Shown here piece after piece: positions 36,109-47,353 of a DNA stretch of 64,000 bases. Made by a program: the position numbers and the translations under genes. Every line of letters starts with the position of its first letter. Positions within the stretch are counted from its first letter, which is position 1. Under the pieces are notes generated by a model. That model ran no database searches and was not told the origin of the DNA. It saw only the letters and a program-made list of their open reading frames with translations. This stretch comes from Henckelia pumila (taxonomy: Eukaryota > Streptophyta > Magnoliopsida > Lamiales > Gesneriaceae): the NCBI RefSeq assembly GCF_033568475.1, contig NC_133120.1:92150151-92214150 (forward strand), written 5' to 3'.

Positions 36109-37358
36109 GTACTCTTACTCATGATCATGTATTTGTGTATGTGTATGTGTATTCTCAAGAACAATTTGCATGGTGTGGTATAATTAATTAAGATTGTATC
36201 TTGTTTAAAATGTGTACGTGCATGATGAAATAAAAATGATATTGCGTGATTAAAGTTTTATGCTTGCATGTGTCTTGTTACTATGAATGATAGAGAAGAG
36301 AAGAAAATAAACATAGGAAGTGACAAATTTGAGTATGGATTTTAATTTATGCGCACGATTATTATTATGAAAGAAATAATTGAGATTTCAAATTATAGAA
36401 TATGATATAGTTAGTATTTTGAGACGGAGGGAATACTATATAGTTTATCAGAAAAACTTTGGCATAGTTTTACGGTTAATTAAATTTTGTGAAAATTATT
36501 ATGAAAAAAGTGTTATTTTTGCGTTAAAATATTATTTTTTTATTGAAAATTAAATATGAGTCTAATTGATTCATCATATGATATAATTTTAAGTCACTCT
36601 CTCAAAAAAAAAAAAAAAAAACCTACTCTTTATTTGTATGATAGCATTGCACCTCTTAATTTTTTTTTCTTTCAATTCTTACGCTATAGACATGCATTTT
36701 GCCTACATGCATTTTACCCACTATCCCACATTGGAATCCATAAATTCAGCTGAGTTATACACACAAAAATTCTGATTTCTCTGCTAAAAAAACGAAAAAA
36801 AAGAAGAAGAGAAAAAAGCAAAATAGTGAAGAATCAGCGCATGAGTAAAGTGAATCTCATATTCCTTTAATATAATTTCATGATAAATGACTAAAATAAC
36901 TTTTTACATATACCAATTAAGCACAGTACCGGTATGATCATATTCTACGCGTCTTTCGTGTTTTGAGTAGGTTTCTTATGAGACGGTCTTACGGTTCTAT
37001 ATTCATGTGATTTGTTAATTCTATCTATCTATATATAAATTTAGCACTAAAATAATATTTTGACATAAAAATAATATATTTTCATTAATAGCCTAAATAA
37101 AAGATCTGTCCGATATTGATGAAGCGGGCAATATAATTTTCCTTTTGATCTTACAACGGCATATGACATACTTCGAGGGATTTCGAAAGGCGAGTCAATC
37201 TAATCTACTCAAAAATACTTGAAGCACATAGTTTGAAGAATTTGGTGATTTGAAAGAGCGAAAAGAAAATCTCCTTCACCTTCTTGAAGATACAACAACG
37301 AATGTTTATATGGTGCTCGATCACTTTATATGATTGAGGAAAAAGATATTGTGATCGA
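36109..37358. other. Spacer between the dioxygenase gene and the MITE
   Basis: 3' flank of the dioxygenase gene, then AT-rich DNA. GAGACGGAGGGAATACT near 36421-36437 resembles the terminal motif of Stowaway MITEs (CTCCCTCCGTCTC on the other strand), but no matching partner end was found. No gene is seen. Confidence 0.45.
36229..36234 (+). terminator. Candidate polyadenylation signal of the dioxygenase gene
   Basis: AATAAA, 121 bases after the stop codon, following GT-rich TGTATGTGTATGTG sequence that resembles a far-upstream element. Confidence 0.45.
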
Positions 37359-37676
37359 TTGAAAATAGGAAAAATAAGTTTTTTAGTCCAACAACTTTTT
37401 CCCTTTGGGTTTTGGTTCATTAACTTTTCCGTTGTGGGTTTTGATACACTAACTTTGCATTTTCAGTGTTTTTTGGTCCAACTGCATTCGTGTCAGCTTC
37501 TGATTGGTCCACGTCATCATTTTGGACCAATCGGAAGTTAACACGTATGCATTTGGACCAAAAAACACTGAAAATGCAAAGTTAGTGTACCAAAACTCAC
37601 ATCGAAAAAGTTAATGGACCAAAACCAAAGCATGAACAAGTTAATGGACCAAAAAACTTATTTTTCCTTGAAAATA
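37359..37676. mobile_element. Mutator-like fold-back MITE with 9-bp target duplication
   Basis: The element is 37368-37667 (300 bases). It begins GGAAAAATAAGTTTTTTAG and ends in the inverse, CAAAAAACTTATTTTTCC. The inverted match continues through most of both halves (TTTGCATTTTCAGTGTTTTTT left against AAAAAACACTGAAAATGCAA right), leaving only a short loop around 37500-37530. It is flanked by the 9-base repeat TTGAAAATA at 37359-37367 and 37668-37676, the duplication size typical of Mutator-like elements. No coding capacity. Confidence 0.88.
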
Positions 37677-37823
37677 TCTCTCCTTTGGGTTATGACGTTA
37701 CAAAAAATTTGAACAGATCGACGATCCATCTTAAAGTTGTCAAAGAAGAATTGAAGATATTTTTTTTTTTTTGCAAACTTTTGATTGCGTTTAACTTTCA
37801 CTGAAAATATAAGACATAATATT

Positions 37824-38417
37824 TGTAAGTGGATGTGTCTTACAAGCTTGGGCCATAAACTTTACTTGGGCCACAGACTAAGATTTTAACACGAGGCTTT
37901 GAGATCCATTAAGAGAAGTCCATATGTTAGTTGGAGTCTGTTAGTCGATCTTGAAGGGAAAAGTATATATATGCGTTTGATAGCTCAAGGAAGAAGAACA
38001 CAGAAGATAAAACACTTAGAGATCTTCAGATATAGATTAGAGAGAATCAAAAGCAGCGAGGAAAACAAGGAGATCAAAGATTGTAATCTTGATAGGGCTT
38101 AAGGATCAGAAAGCTTAAGTGGAATCTTATTTCTTTTCGTTTTATTCTCGGTTGTAATCTACAAATACTTCTTGGATGATTATCAATAAAGGTTGGTTGT
38201 TTTTTCCGTGGATGTAGACCAATTAATGGTCGAACCATGTAATCTTATTGTCTCTCTAGATTGTGATATATCGGTTGTGTGTTTGGTGTCTTGGTGATTG
38301 ATCGTTCAATATTGTTCTGATATTGTTCAGATATTGTTCATAATCAAAGAAAGTCCCTGTCTCTACTGGTTTTATTCTTGCTGCATCAATATGGTTTTAT
38401 TGGAGATTTTCTCAACA
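37824..38417 (+). repeat. 5' LTR of the host copia element
   Basis: Starts TGTAAGTGGATG and ends TTCTCAACA. A TATA region (AGTATATATATGCG, about 37963) and the AG-rich transcript-start-like region after it support an LTR promoter. Its length of 594 bases fits copia. The start is inferred, since the partner LTR is not in the window. Confidence 0.65.
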
Positions 38418-38420
38418 ACT

Positions 38421-41317
38421 GGCGCTGTAACACTCGGAATTTTTAATACGTAAATTCGCATGCATAATTAGGGATTTTATTTATTTAGAATTTTAGATTA
38501 TGGGTTAAATAATTATGTGAAATTATTTGTGCATGTTTTAAGTTATTTTAAGCATTTAACCCATAATTAGTGATTTTCATGATTTATGAAAATTTAATTG
38601 TTTTGATCGCGGAGACGGGACCGTGGACGGACGAGATACCAAAATATTTAGGAAAAAATATTTTATGAGTTCTATGAGCCTTAAAATAATATTTTAAGAT
38701 ATTTTGTCAAGAAAATTTTAGTATTTATTTATATATTTAATTAAGAGTTGATTTTTAGTCAAAATTAGTCCCTTTATTGACTTTTATTAAATTTTAAAAT
38801 TATCCTATATTAATATTTCGAGATTTGAGATATTTTATCAGATTGTTATTTTTATTTAAGAGTTTAAAATATTTTGTTAAGGTATAATATCTTTATATTG
38901 AGTAATATCTATTATTATTCAATTATCTACCAATATTTTAAACCTAAATCACTCCCTAATCTATTCCCAAAACCCCATCAGCCGACAACCCTTCTTCTCC
39001 CACCCCAATCTTCAATCTTTTCATCGGCTTCCCACAGAAAAATCGATAGCCTCGTTTGTTCAAGCTTCAAGTTAGGTTGTTCGTCGTCCCGTCGTCCCGG
39101 AATCGTCACCTTCGCCTTTTTTCTCTTCAAACATCAGTGAAATAAGACTTGATATCATTAGAAATGCCCAAAAGATATCGCATGTTTTTCTTCCAAATTT
39201 TTGTACCTATCAGATATTATAGAGTGTGTATTGTGTAGCATCGATTTTTCTTCAAATTTTCAGATTTAAGGATCGGTTTTGATGTTCATGACATGTTTAT
39301 GCATTTGTTTGATCATGACTCACGTTTTCTTCCAACATGGTACGACCAACTGCTGGTGTATGTCTAGGTGGGTGTGTTAGGGTCCCTAGGGTCGAGATTG
39401 GTCAGGTTTTATGGGTGTAACAGGCTGGAACCGAAGCCATCTATTTCTGATGCGCAACAGGTTGCAGTTTGAGCGGTTTTAGGAGAATGGTTCGTGTGCA
39501 CTGTTGAAGATGAGTTTGAGGGTGATTCCAATTGGGTTAGAACCCCAAGACCTTGGGGAAGGTTGTACAAGTAATTTTTCCGGCCGGTGGTTGCCGAATA
39601 TGAGCGGCCGAACGGCCTGAAGCCTCTAGTCGCGTTCTACGCGTGAGCAGAAACTAGGGGTAGATTGTTTTGGTTCGTTCTCCCTCTAAAAAGATCCGTT
39701 TGAGGTTAAATTTGTGGGGTTTGAACCGTCTTGATTTTGGTTAAGTATGGGCGGTAGTTTCACGGCCAAAGGTAGCCGGAGCAGGCGGCACGGTTAGATT
39801 TTCTAAAGCCGCTCAGGGCTGCTCACGGCCGCAGCACAAGGGGAGATAGAGTTTCGGGTTTTAGGGTTCTAGGTGCTTTCCGGGTCGGGTCATGGGTCCG
39901 GGTCAGTTTCAGTAAGTCATGGGTCAAGTTTAGTGGGTCCGGGTTCGGGTTAAGTTAGTCGGGCTCGGGTATTTTATTTTTAAGTTAATTATTAAGTTAA
40001 AGTGTTTTAATTGGGCTAATTAGATTAATTAAATTAATGGGCTACATTTAAATTTCTTAATGGGCTTGAGTAATTATTTTAAGTTAGTCCAATAATTTTT
40101 ATGGGCTTTGGAGCCCACGAAAATTATTGGGCCAGTCTTTGGGCTTTTAGGCCCATTGGGCCAGATTAAGTTGTTATTGGGTCAAATATGTGCTAATGGG
40201 CTTTAATTGATTTATTGGGCTTAGAAAGGTGTTAATGGGCTTAAGTATGTTAATGGGCCAGTCTCAATGTTAATGGGCCAGAATTTAAGAAAATGGGCTT
40301 GAGTGTTAGGGTCAGCAGTTCAGTACAACCCATGAGAAATTGCATGTGTCCTGAATATATATTTAATTATTTTTATGCATGGAAGTTATTTTTTTTTATA
40401 TTTATATGTTAGTATGAAATTAAATTAAATATATATGAAGGACACACATTTTATTTAAGTACATGCATTCATGAAATAATTTTTATGCATGATTTAATGT
40501 TTAAGGTTGAGCAAAAAAAAAAATTTTATGTTGGAAGTTGAAGTAGTGTGACAATTTAAGGGGGACTCGTCCCCATATGTGAACTATTGAAGGGCAGTTT
40601 ACTGCCAATTTAAGAGGTGATTCGTCACCGCCACGTACGTTGGTTTCCCACGCTGATCAGTATTTGATGTATGATTTAAGGTTACACTATGGATACAACC
40701 ATGTGATGTTAGAAAATAATTTGCTCAACAATGTTTATGTATTATGTATGATTATGATATTTAAGTTTAATTTAAGTTATGTGGTGTCATGATACTTTTA
40801 AGCATGCTCATTCATGTATATGTTATGTATTAGTATTAAAGTGATTTAAATTATTTTAAACCCTTGTTATGTTAGCATGTTGGGCCTCTATGCTCACTAC
40901 ATTGGTATGGTACAGGTGAGTACGTAGAGGACATAGTACCCACCGGAGGCGAGGACATATGAGTGGACATGCAGTGATCCCCCGCGGCTGTCGTCTGAGT
41001 CTTTATGATTATGTTTTTATGGAATATTAAACGTGTCGTTCTTTTTATTCATTTTCAGTGGTTGGTACTAATAAATATTTTTATTGAAATATTTTCAGTG
41101 CATGCAAACTTTTATTTAATTGTTTAGAACAACATTTTTATTTAATGCATGACTCAGACATTTAATTTATTAAATGTTGCATTTTATTTGAGCTATTTTT
41201 AAATCTGTTTATTTTTGTGCATATATGTATGGGCATGTATGTACATCTATTTTAATTAGTATTTTAATAAATAAAAAAAAAATTTCCGCATTTATTAGTA
41301 GTAGATGTTATAGGCGC
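38421..41317 (+). mobile_element. Solo LTR (gypsy-type, 2.9 kb) in the copia primer-binding region
   Basis: The insert is 38426-41312. It starts TGTAACACTCGG and ends GATGTTATA, an imperfect inverse of its own start. It is flanked by the 5-base repeat GGCGC at 38421-38425 and 41313-41317. There is no primer site, coding region or second LTR, so it is a solo LTR left by recombination. Size and start resemble LTRs of Tekay/Del-type chromoviruses; that assignment is tentative. The stretch 39.9-40.3 kb is full of GGGCC/GGGCT motifs. Confidence 0.82.
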
Positions 41318-41322
41318 CGTCC

Positions 41323-42066
41323 GTGGGAAACAAGAAAGGGGAAAATCAAAATCAGATGGGAACCATGAAGTTCGATATTGAAAATTTCACCGGTAGTAAT
41401 GATTTCGGGTTGTGGAGAATCAAGATGCGTACTATCTTGATTCAACAAGGACTTCTTGGAGCCCTGGAAGGTGAAGAAGCTTTGACAGGGGATGACAAGG
41501 ACAAAACTCAGATCATGTTGAAGGCTCAGAGTGCAATCATTCTTTGTTTGGGAGATAAACCACTCAGAGAAATCTCAAAGAAAACATCAGCTGCTGGTAT
41601 ATGGTCCAAGTTGGAGAATCTGTACATGACAAAATCTTTGGCAAACAGATTGTATATGAAACAAAGGTTGTACTCATTCAAGATTTCTGATAGTAAGGGA
41701 ACTTCAGAGCAAATTGATGAATTCATCAAGATCCTGGACGATCTTGAGAACATTGAGATCAAGTTGGAAGATGAAGACAAGGCTTTGATATTGTTGAATT
41801 CTCTACCTCCAATTTTTGAAAACTTTCGTGATGAATTACTTTATGGCAGAGATCAAACAATAACTTTGGAGGAAGTCCAGTCTGCAATAAAGGCCAAAGA
41901 GTTGCAAAGAAAGATTCAATCAAATTCTCAGCCACAAGGTGAAAGCCTTATGACAAGAGGTAGAACCGAAAACAGATTTCAAAGGGGAAACATAAACAGA
42001 TCTAAGTCCAAAAGCAAGTCAAGACCACCCATGAAGCTGAGGTGTTTCATCTGTCACAAGAAGGGG
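41323..42066 (+). pseudogene. gag region of the host copia element, up to the nested insertion
   Basis: It reads as a copia gag: MKFDIENFTGSNDFGLWRIK at the start, a central UBN2-type domain (KLENLYMTKSLANRLYMKQRL, then LEDEDKALILLNSLPP), a basic RG/KS-rich segment, and the first part of a CCHC zinc knuckle (CFICHKKG). The gag-only element is inserted within this knuckle, and host sequence resumes at 47207. Fossil. Confidence 0.85.
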
Positions 42067-43463
42067 TGATGAGTGCATTTTCTATGCATTAGTTTGTGAT
42101 ATTTTTAAATCAATTTTGTGTGCATTCATATTATTTTTTTATGTTTTTATGTGTTTTAGTGCATGTGTGTGTATTTCACTCTCTCGGTTAATTTTGTAGG
42201 AAAATGGATTTTTGAAGAATAAATTACGGAGCAGCCTTTGTCAAAAATTAATTTTTAATTTTATAGAGCTCCAAATCCAATCTTACCGTTCAAAATGAAA
42301 TTCCAGATGTTTTGAAGCTTATGTCCAAATTTCAGCTCGATCTGATGGCTAGAACTGAAGATATGAATTTTTCAAGAAAATTGCGCGCAGACAAGGATGT
42401 ATGCACGGACCCCGTGCATGGGTCCGGATAAGGGTCCGTGCATCCTCATAAAAAATTCGGCATTTTCAGTTTAATGCACGGACCTAGACACGGACCCTTA
42501 TCCAGGGTCCGTGCATGTCGCAGAATCAGAAAAAATAGAATTTTCGAGAATTAAAACTTTCAACTTTCCGGGCTTTATTTCTTGGGCTTTCAAAGACATA
42601 TAAATAGGAGATTGTCAGAGGTAAAAAGGGGTTCGAATCGCATCAGATAGACGGCGGCTAGGAGGCTTGGAGATTAAATAACGCTCCATTCGAGTTTTTC
42701 TTCTTTTCTTCTTTAGATTATTAAACTTTTGTTTGAACTATATTTTCGTTTATTGATTAGTTTTTATTCAACCAAGACCGCGAGATTGGGTCAGACAGTT
42801 TTATGTTGAATATTTGGATGTTTATTTAGGATTTTTGGATTTTTGTTAATATTATTGATTGTTGGATTTAAATTCTGTCTTGTGAATAACCTGATCAACT
42901 ATTTACTTGCTTGTTAATTGATTCCAAGTCGACAGAGGAGGAATTGATTTCGATCACTCCAATAATTGACATATGGTTAAACCGACTAGAAATAGTATTC
43001 GGTTTCAGTATGCGGCTTTAGGTGAAAACTGAATTATCAAAAATATTGAATGCATTCATGTTTGATTAGAATTATGAAAATTAATCCGTCATAACTTGAA
43101 TAGGTTTAACATGTTCTAGAAATAGACTGTTAAACAAGATATGATAATTTTCCGTGATTTAAGATTAAATCTGGATCCTGGATTTGCCACTTGTTTGCAT
43201 GATTTGTTTGGTATCTGCGTGTGTCTTGGTTGTCTCTATTTAATTGAATTTATTCTTCTTCTATTTTAATTCTTATTTTATTTCAGTAATTAAATTTTTA
43301 GTTAATTCTTAGCACTTGTTTTATTATTTTGTCTAGATTAAGTAAAATAATTAATTATTGAGAATTGAAAACAGTCCCTGTGGGATCGATACTTGGACTC
43401 TCTGTCCACTTTACTATTATTTGACCTAGTGCACTTGCTAGTAAATACCGAATTAAGCGGTCA
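42067..43463 (+). repeat. 5' LTR of the gag-only element
   Basis: 1397 bases, TG...CA. It contains inverted GGATAAGGGTCCGTG / CACGGACCCTTATCC arms at 42426-42440 and 42489-42503, and a TATAAATAGGAG promoter-like box at about 42599-42610. Confidence 0.9.
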
Positions 43464-43587
43464 AGTTTTTGGCGCCGTTGTCGGGGACTGTTCAGTTAAT
43501 ATTAGGATAGATTATTTGTTTGACACTAAACATTTTTTTTCTTGCATTTGTTTTATTTTTAATTATTAATATTAATTTTTCTTACTT

Positions 43588-43875
43588 GTGAGGTGCTTGG
43601 AGATGGATAATCGACGGGTATTTACAAGTTTTGGACAGCAATACTCGGAGCCATTCTATGTTGCTTGGAGGAGATTCAATTATTTGGCAGACAGATTTCG
43701 ACACCATGATTTTTCGAACTACACTCTAATTAAGATTTTCTATGGTGGTTTGGATGAGCCAACAAGAAGTTGGGTGGATTATGGAGCTTTGTCAACTGGC
43801 AGTCACCTATTTCAAAGAGATTACGACAGTGTGATGCACTTGTTAAATGATATGACAGATTTCGACTACCATTAG
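43588..43875 (+). pseudogene. gag-like coding remnant of the gag-only element
   Basis: It resembles part of the Retrotrans_gag domain (EPFYVAWRRFNYLADRFRHHDFSNYTLIKIFYGGLDEPTRSWVD...). Only one section of the domain is present. It is a fossil, or a deliberately short gag of a non-autonomous family; the sequence alone does not tell which. Confidence 0.65.
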
Positions 43876-43965
43876 CATTGGGATTCTTCACTGCAGGGTC
43901 GGAGTCACCAATATCCTCCAACACCCCACTACCCAAAATTTTCAAATCAACCACGTGAGCATAAC

Positions 43966-44571
43966 GTGGAGAATGGAGAGTATTCTGAAGAATTTCTGAA
44001 TCAGTTGCAGGACATTGTTAATAGACAGTCAGAGATCAACCAAATATTTTCAGAAACTCACATCAATTCTTTGAGTTTCTTGGATGAACAAATAAAGCTT
44101 CTGATGCAGTCAGTTCCTGATATCAATCAAGAGAATGAAGCGATTTCTGTTGATCAATTTTCATGGGAGTGTGATCCTGCAACCGTAATTGAACCAGATC
44201 AAGAAGAAATTTTGTTTGAGAAATTTGAATGTGACAAAGAGCCAAAAGTTACAGTGGAGGAGGAAGAAATATACAAGGCGAAAGATTTGTCCTCGTTAAT
44301 GGCCTTTTCATGCACACCATTAGAAGATCCGTTCTTGCCATTGACGCCACCTCTAGCATATTCCATCATCTATGAGCTTCAGCCTAGATTCGGAGTCTCC
44401 TTCCAAAAGAAAAATTTCAGACCAAGTGTTGTTGGACCGACGAGCTTACAAAGTATATATCACGCCAAGATTGAGGGCAAAGAAAATCAAGACCCATATG
44501 TAGAGTCGTATGATTCTTACTATGGGCGGCAACCGCTCTTTGATGGTTGCTTTTGCATAGTCGGGCTGTAG
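43966..44571 (+). other. Acidic open frame inside the gag-only element
   Basis: 201 codons, rich in Glu and Gln, no recognised domain. It lies downstream of the gag-like part, and just after it comes CTGGGAGGCAACCCAG (about 44590-44605), a short inverted repeat of a kind I recall near the end of the coding region in Athila/Tat-type elements. It may be the rest of the gag polyprotein of this family. Function unknown. Confidence 0.5.
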
Positions 44572-45810
44572 ACTATAAACTTAGCACTGACTGGGAGGCA
44601 ACCCAGTGTTCTCTTTTCATTATTATTATTTTTTTTGTTTTTGTTTTTGTTTTCTTTTTATTATCTTTTGCTAATCCTATGCCTTACCTGTCGCCTTTAT
44701 ATGTGCAGTATATTGCCCCGCCACCAGAAGTTGCTGTTGGACTTTTACAAAGGAAGATGAAGAGGACGAATACAAAACCAGGGAAATGTTATTTTTGTTT
44801 TTATTGTGTGTTTGTTTCGCATTTTGTTCATGGTTCTGAAGCATTGAGGGCAATGCTTTGGATAATTATGGGGGGTCGACTAGTTTATTTTTTTGTTTGT
44901 TGTGTTTGTGTTTCATTAGTAATGTTTTGTGTTTGTTTGCATCTCGTTCATTTTTGTTGTTTTTTTTTTGTTTTGTGTTGCATGAGTAGGATGAGTTATA
45001 ATAGCCGATGATGATATAGTTGAAATTTTTTTTTTAAAAATGTTGCTTTTGATTGAACATGAGAAACTGTTGGTTGAATCGTGAATCTTATTAAGCACGC
45101 ATGTTCGACTAGTGTAGTGTAGCGATGTAATTGATGAAATTCGTGTTTGCTTGACCATTGCACGACAATAGGTGTTTGTTGATCATGATAGTGTCTTTGG
45201 ATTCCCGATGATTGTTAGACATTGGATGTATGATCTTGGGCGTACCTATCAAATAAATTTTGTGGAAAAAAAAAAGTTAATTCCATCCGGGCTTGAAAAA
45301 TGATTGAAATCCTAATCATTCTTCCATAGCTAAGTTTGCGGGCTAAATGGAATTGTAGCTCCATCCGGGCTATAGACGAGGGGATTGAAATTCGAATCCT
45401 ATCTTAGTTATAGCTAAGTTTGCGGGTAATTATTGGGGCTTGAGAAAAACCGGGTGCAAAATCCGGCGGTGCGTAATTAATCTCAAGAAAGTGCATGTTT
45501 TTGTTTGGGATTGTTGGGATGAAGGAGTGCTGGATTGTGATACTTGCATTAATTGTCATAGGTCGCTAAGCATTCTTAGAACAGATTCTTTTGAAGTTGC
45601 GTGAAACTGGAATGACATGACACACACACACGTTTACGTTAACCTGACAGTGTATTGTGAACAATCAGAAGTTTTTGATTTTTAGTTCTTGAAGTTGAAA
45701 CTTATCGGAGGCTATGTAGTTCATGAATCGTCCTTACTTATGTTTTTGTGTGCATATTGTGTTTTTGCATGTCTTGCTCGAGGGCGAGCAAGAGTTAAGT
45801 ATGGGGGTGT

Positions 45811-47206
45811 TGATGAGTGCATTTTTATGCATTAGTTTGTGATATTTTTAAATCTATTTTGTGTGCATTCATATTATTTTTTTGTGTTTTTATGTGTTTT
45901 AGTGCATGTGTGTGTATTTCACTCTCTCGGTTAATTTTGTAGGAAAATGGATTTTGAAGAATAAATTACGGAGCAGCCTTTGTCAAAAATTAATTTTTAA
46001 TTTTATAGAGCTCCAAATCCAATCTTACCGTTCAAAATGAAGTTCCAGATGTTTTGAAGCTTCTGTCAAAATTTCAGCTCGATCTAATGGCTAGAACTGA
46101 AGATATAAATTTTTCAAGAAAACTGCGCGCAGGCAAGGATGTATGCACGGACCCCGTGCATGGGTCCGGATAAGGGTCCGTGCATCCTCGTAAAAAATTC
46201 GGCATTTTTAGTTTAATGCACGGACCTAGACACGGACCCTTATCCAGGGTCCGTGCTTGTCGCAGAATCAGAAAAAATAGAATTTTTGGGAATTAAAACT
46301 TTCAACTTTCCGAGATTTATTTCTTAGGCTTTCAAAGACATATAAATAGGAGATTGTCAGAGGTGAAAAGAGGTTCTAATCGCATCAGATAGACGGCGGC
46401 TAGGAGGCTTGGAGATTGAATAACGCTCCATTTGAGTTTTTCTTCTTTTCTTCTTTAGATTATTAAACTTTTGTTTGAACTATATTTTTGTTTATTGATT
46501 AGTTTTTCTTCAACCAAGACCGCGAGATTGGGTCAGACAGTTTTATGTTGAATATTTGGATGTTTATTTAGGATTTTTGGATTTTTGTTAATATTATTGA
46601 TTGTTGGATTTAAATTCTGTCTTGTGAATAACCTGATCAACTATTTACTTTCTTGTTAATTGATTCCAAGTCAACAGAGGAGGAATTGATTTCGATCACT
46701 CCAATAATTGACATATGATTAAACCGACTAGAAATAGTATTCGGTTTCAGTATGCGGCTTTAGGTGAAAACTGAATTATCACAAATATTGAATGCATTCA
46801 TGTTTGATTAGAATTATGAAAATTAATCCGTCATAACTTGAATAGGTTTTAACATGTTCTAGAAATAGACTGTTAAACAAGATAGGATAATTCGCCATGA
46901 TTTAAGATTAAATCTGGATCCTGGATTTGCCACTTGTTTGCATGATTTGTTTGGTACCTGCGTGTGTCTTGGTTGTCTCTATTTAATTGAATTTATTCTT
47001 CTTCTATTTTAATTCTTATTTTATTTCAGTAATTAAATTTTTAGTTAATTCTTAGCACTTGTTTTATTATTTTGTCTAGATTAAGTAAAATAATTAATTA
47101 TTGAGAATTGAAAACAGTCCCTGTGGGATCGATACTTGGACTCTCTGTCCACTTTACTATTATTTGACCTAGTGCACTTGCTAGTAAACACCGAATTTGG
47201 TGGTCA
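45811..47206 (+). repeat. 3' LTR of the gag-only element
   Basis: 1396 bases, about 97 percent identical by eye to 42067-43463. The same inverted arms lie at 46168-46182 and 46231-46245. Confidence 0.9.
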
Positions 47207-47353
47207 AGGGGCATTTCAAGAGAGATTGCCCTGAAAGGAAGAAGTACATACCAGAGAGGAGTAAGGAAAATGCAGAAGCCTCTCTTGTATCAGATGGCTA
47301 TGACTCGGCAGAAGCTCTAACCATTTCAAACCAGGGCTCTTTAAATGAATGGA

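Larger units (their letters stand above)
42062..47211 (+). mobile_element. Short gag-only LTR element (TR-GAG-like, non-autonomous)
   Basis: The element is 42067-47206, flanked by AGGGG at 42062-42066 and 47207-47211. LTRs: 42067-43463 and 45811-47206 (about 1.4 kb each, TGATGAGTGC...GGTCA). The primer site TGGCGCCGTTGTCGGGGA (43470-43487) fits tRNA-Asp, as in Athila/Tat-type gypsy elements. The polypurine tract TATGGGGGTGT lies just before 45811. The 2.35-kb core has a gag-like part (about 43.6-43.9 kb, YVAWRRFNYLADRF) and an acidic frame (43966-44571), but no protease, RT or integrase. The two LTRs differ at about 40 sites by eye (about 3 percent), suggesting an age near one million years at commonly used rates. 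The LTRs and signals look whole, but the element would need a partner to move. Confidence 0.85.

Noticed and set aside
36421-36437. Stowaway MITE end (GAGACGGAGGGAATACT)
   Set aside because: Only one terminus was seen; no inverted partner or TA duplication could be matched, so no element is called.
44547-45011. 154-codon open frame rich in Phe, Val and Cys
   Set aside because: It lies in the T/GT-rich untranslated part of the gag-only element. Its composition follows simple sequence and no domain is visible.
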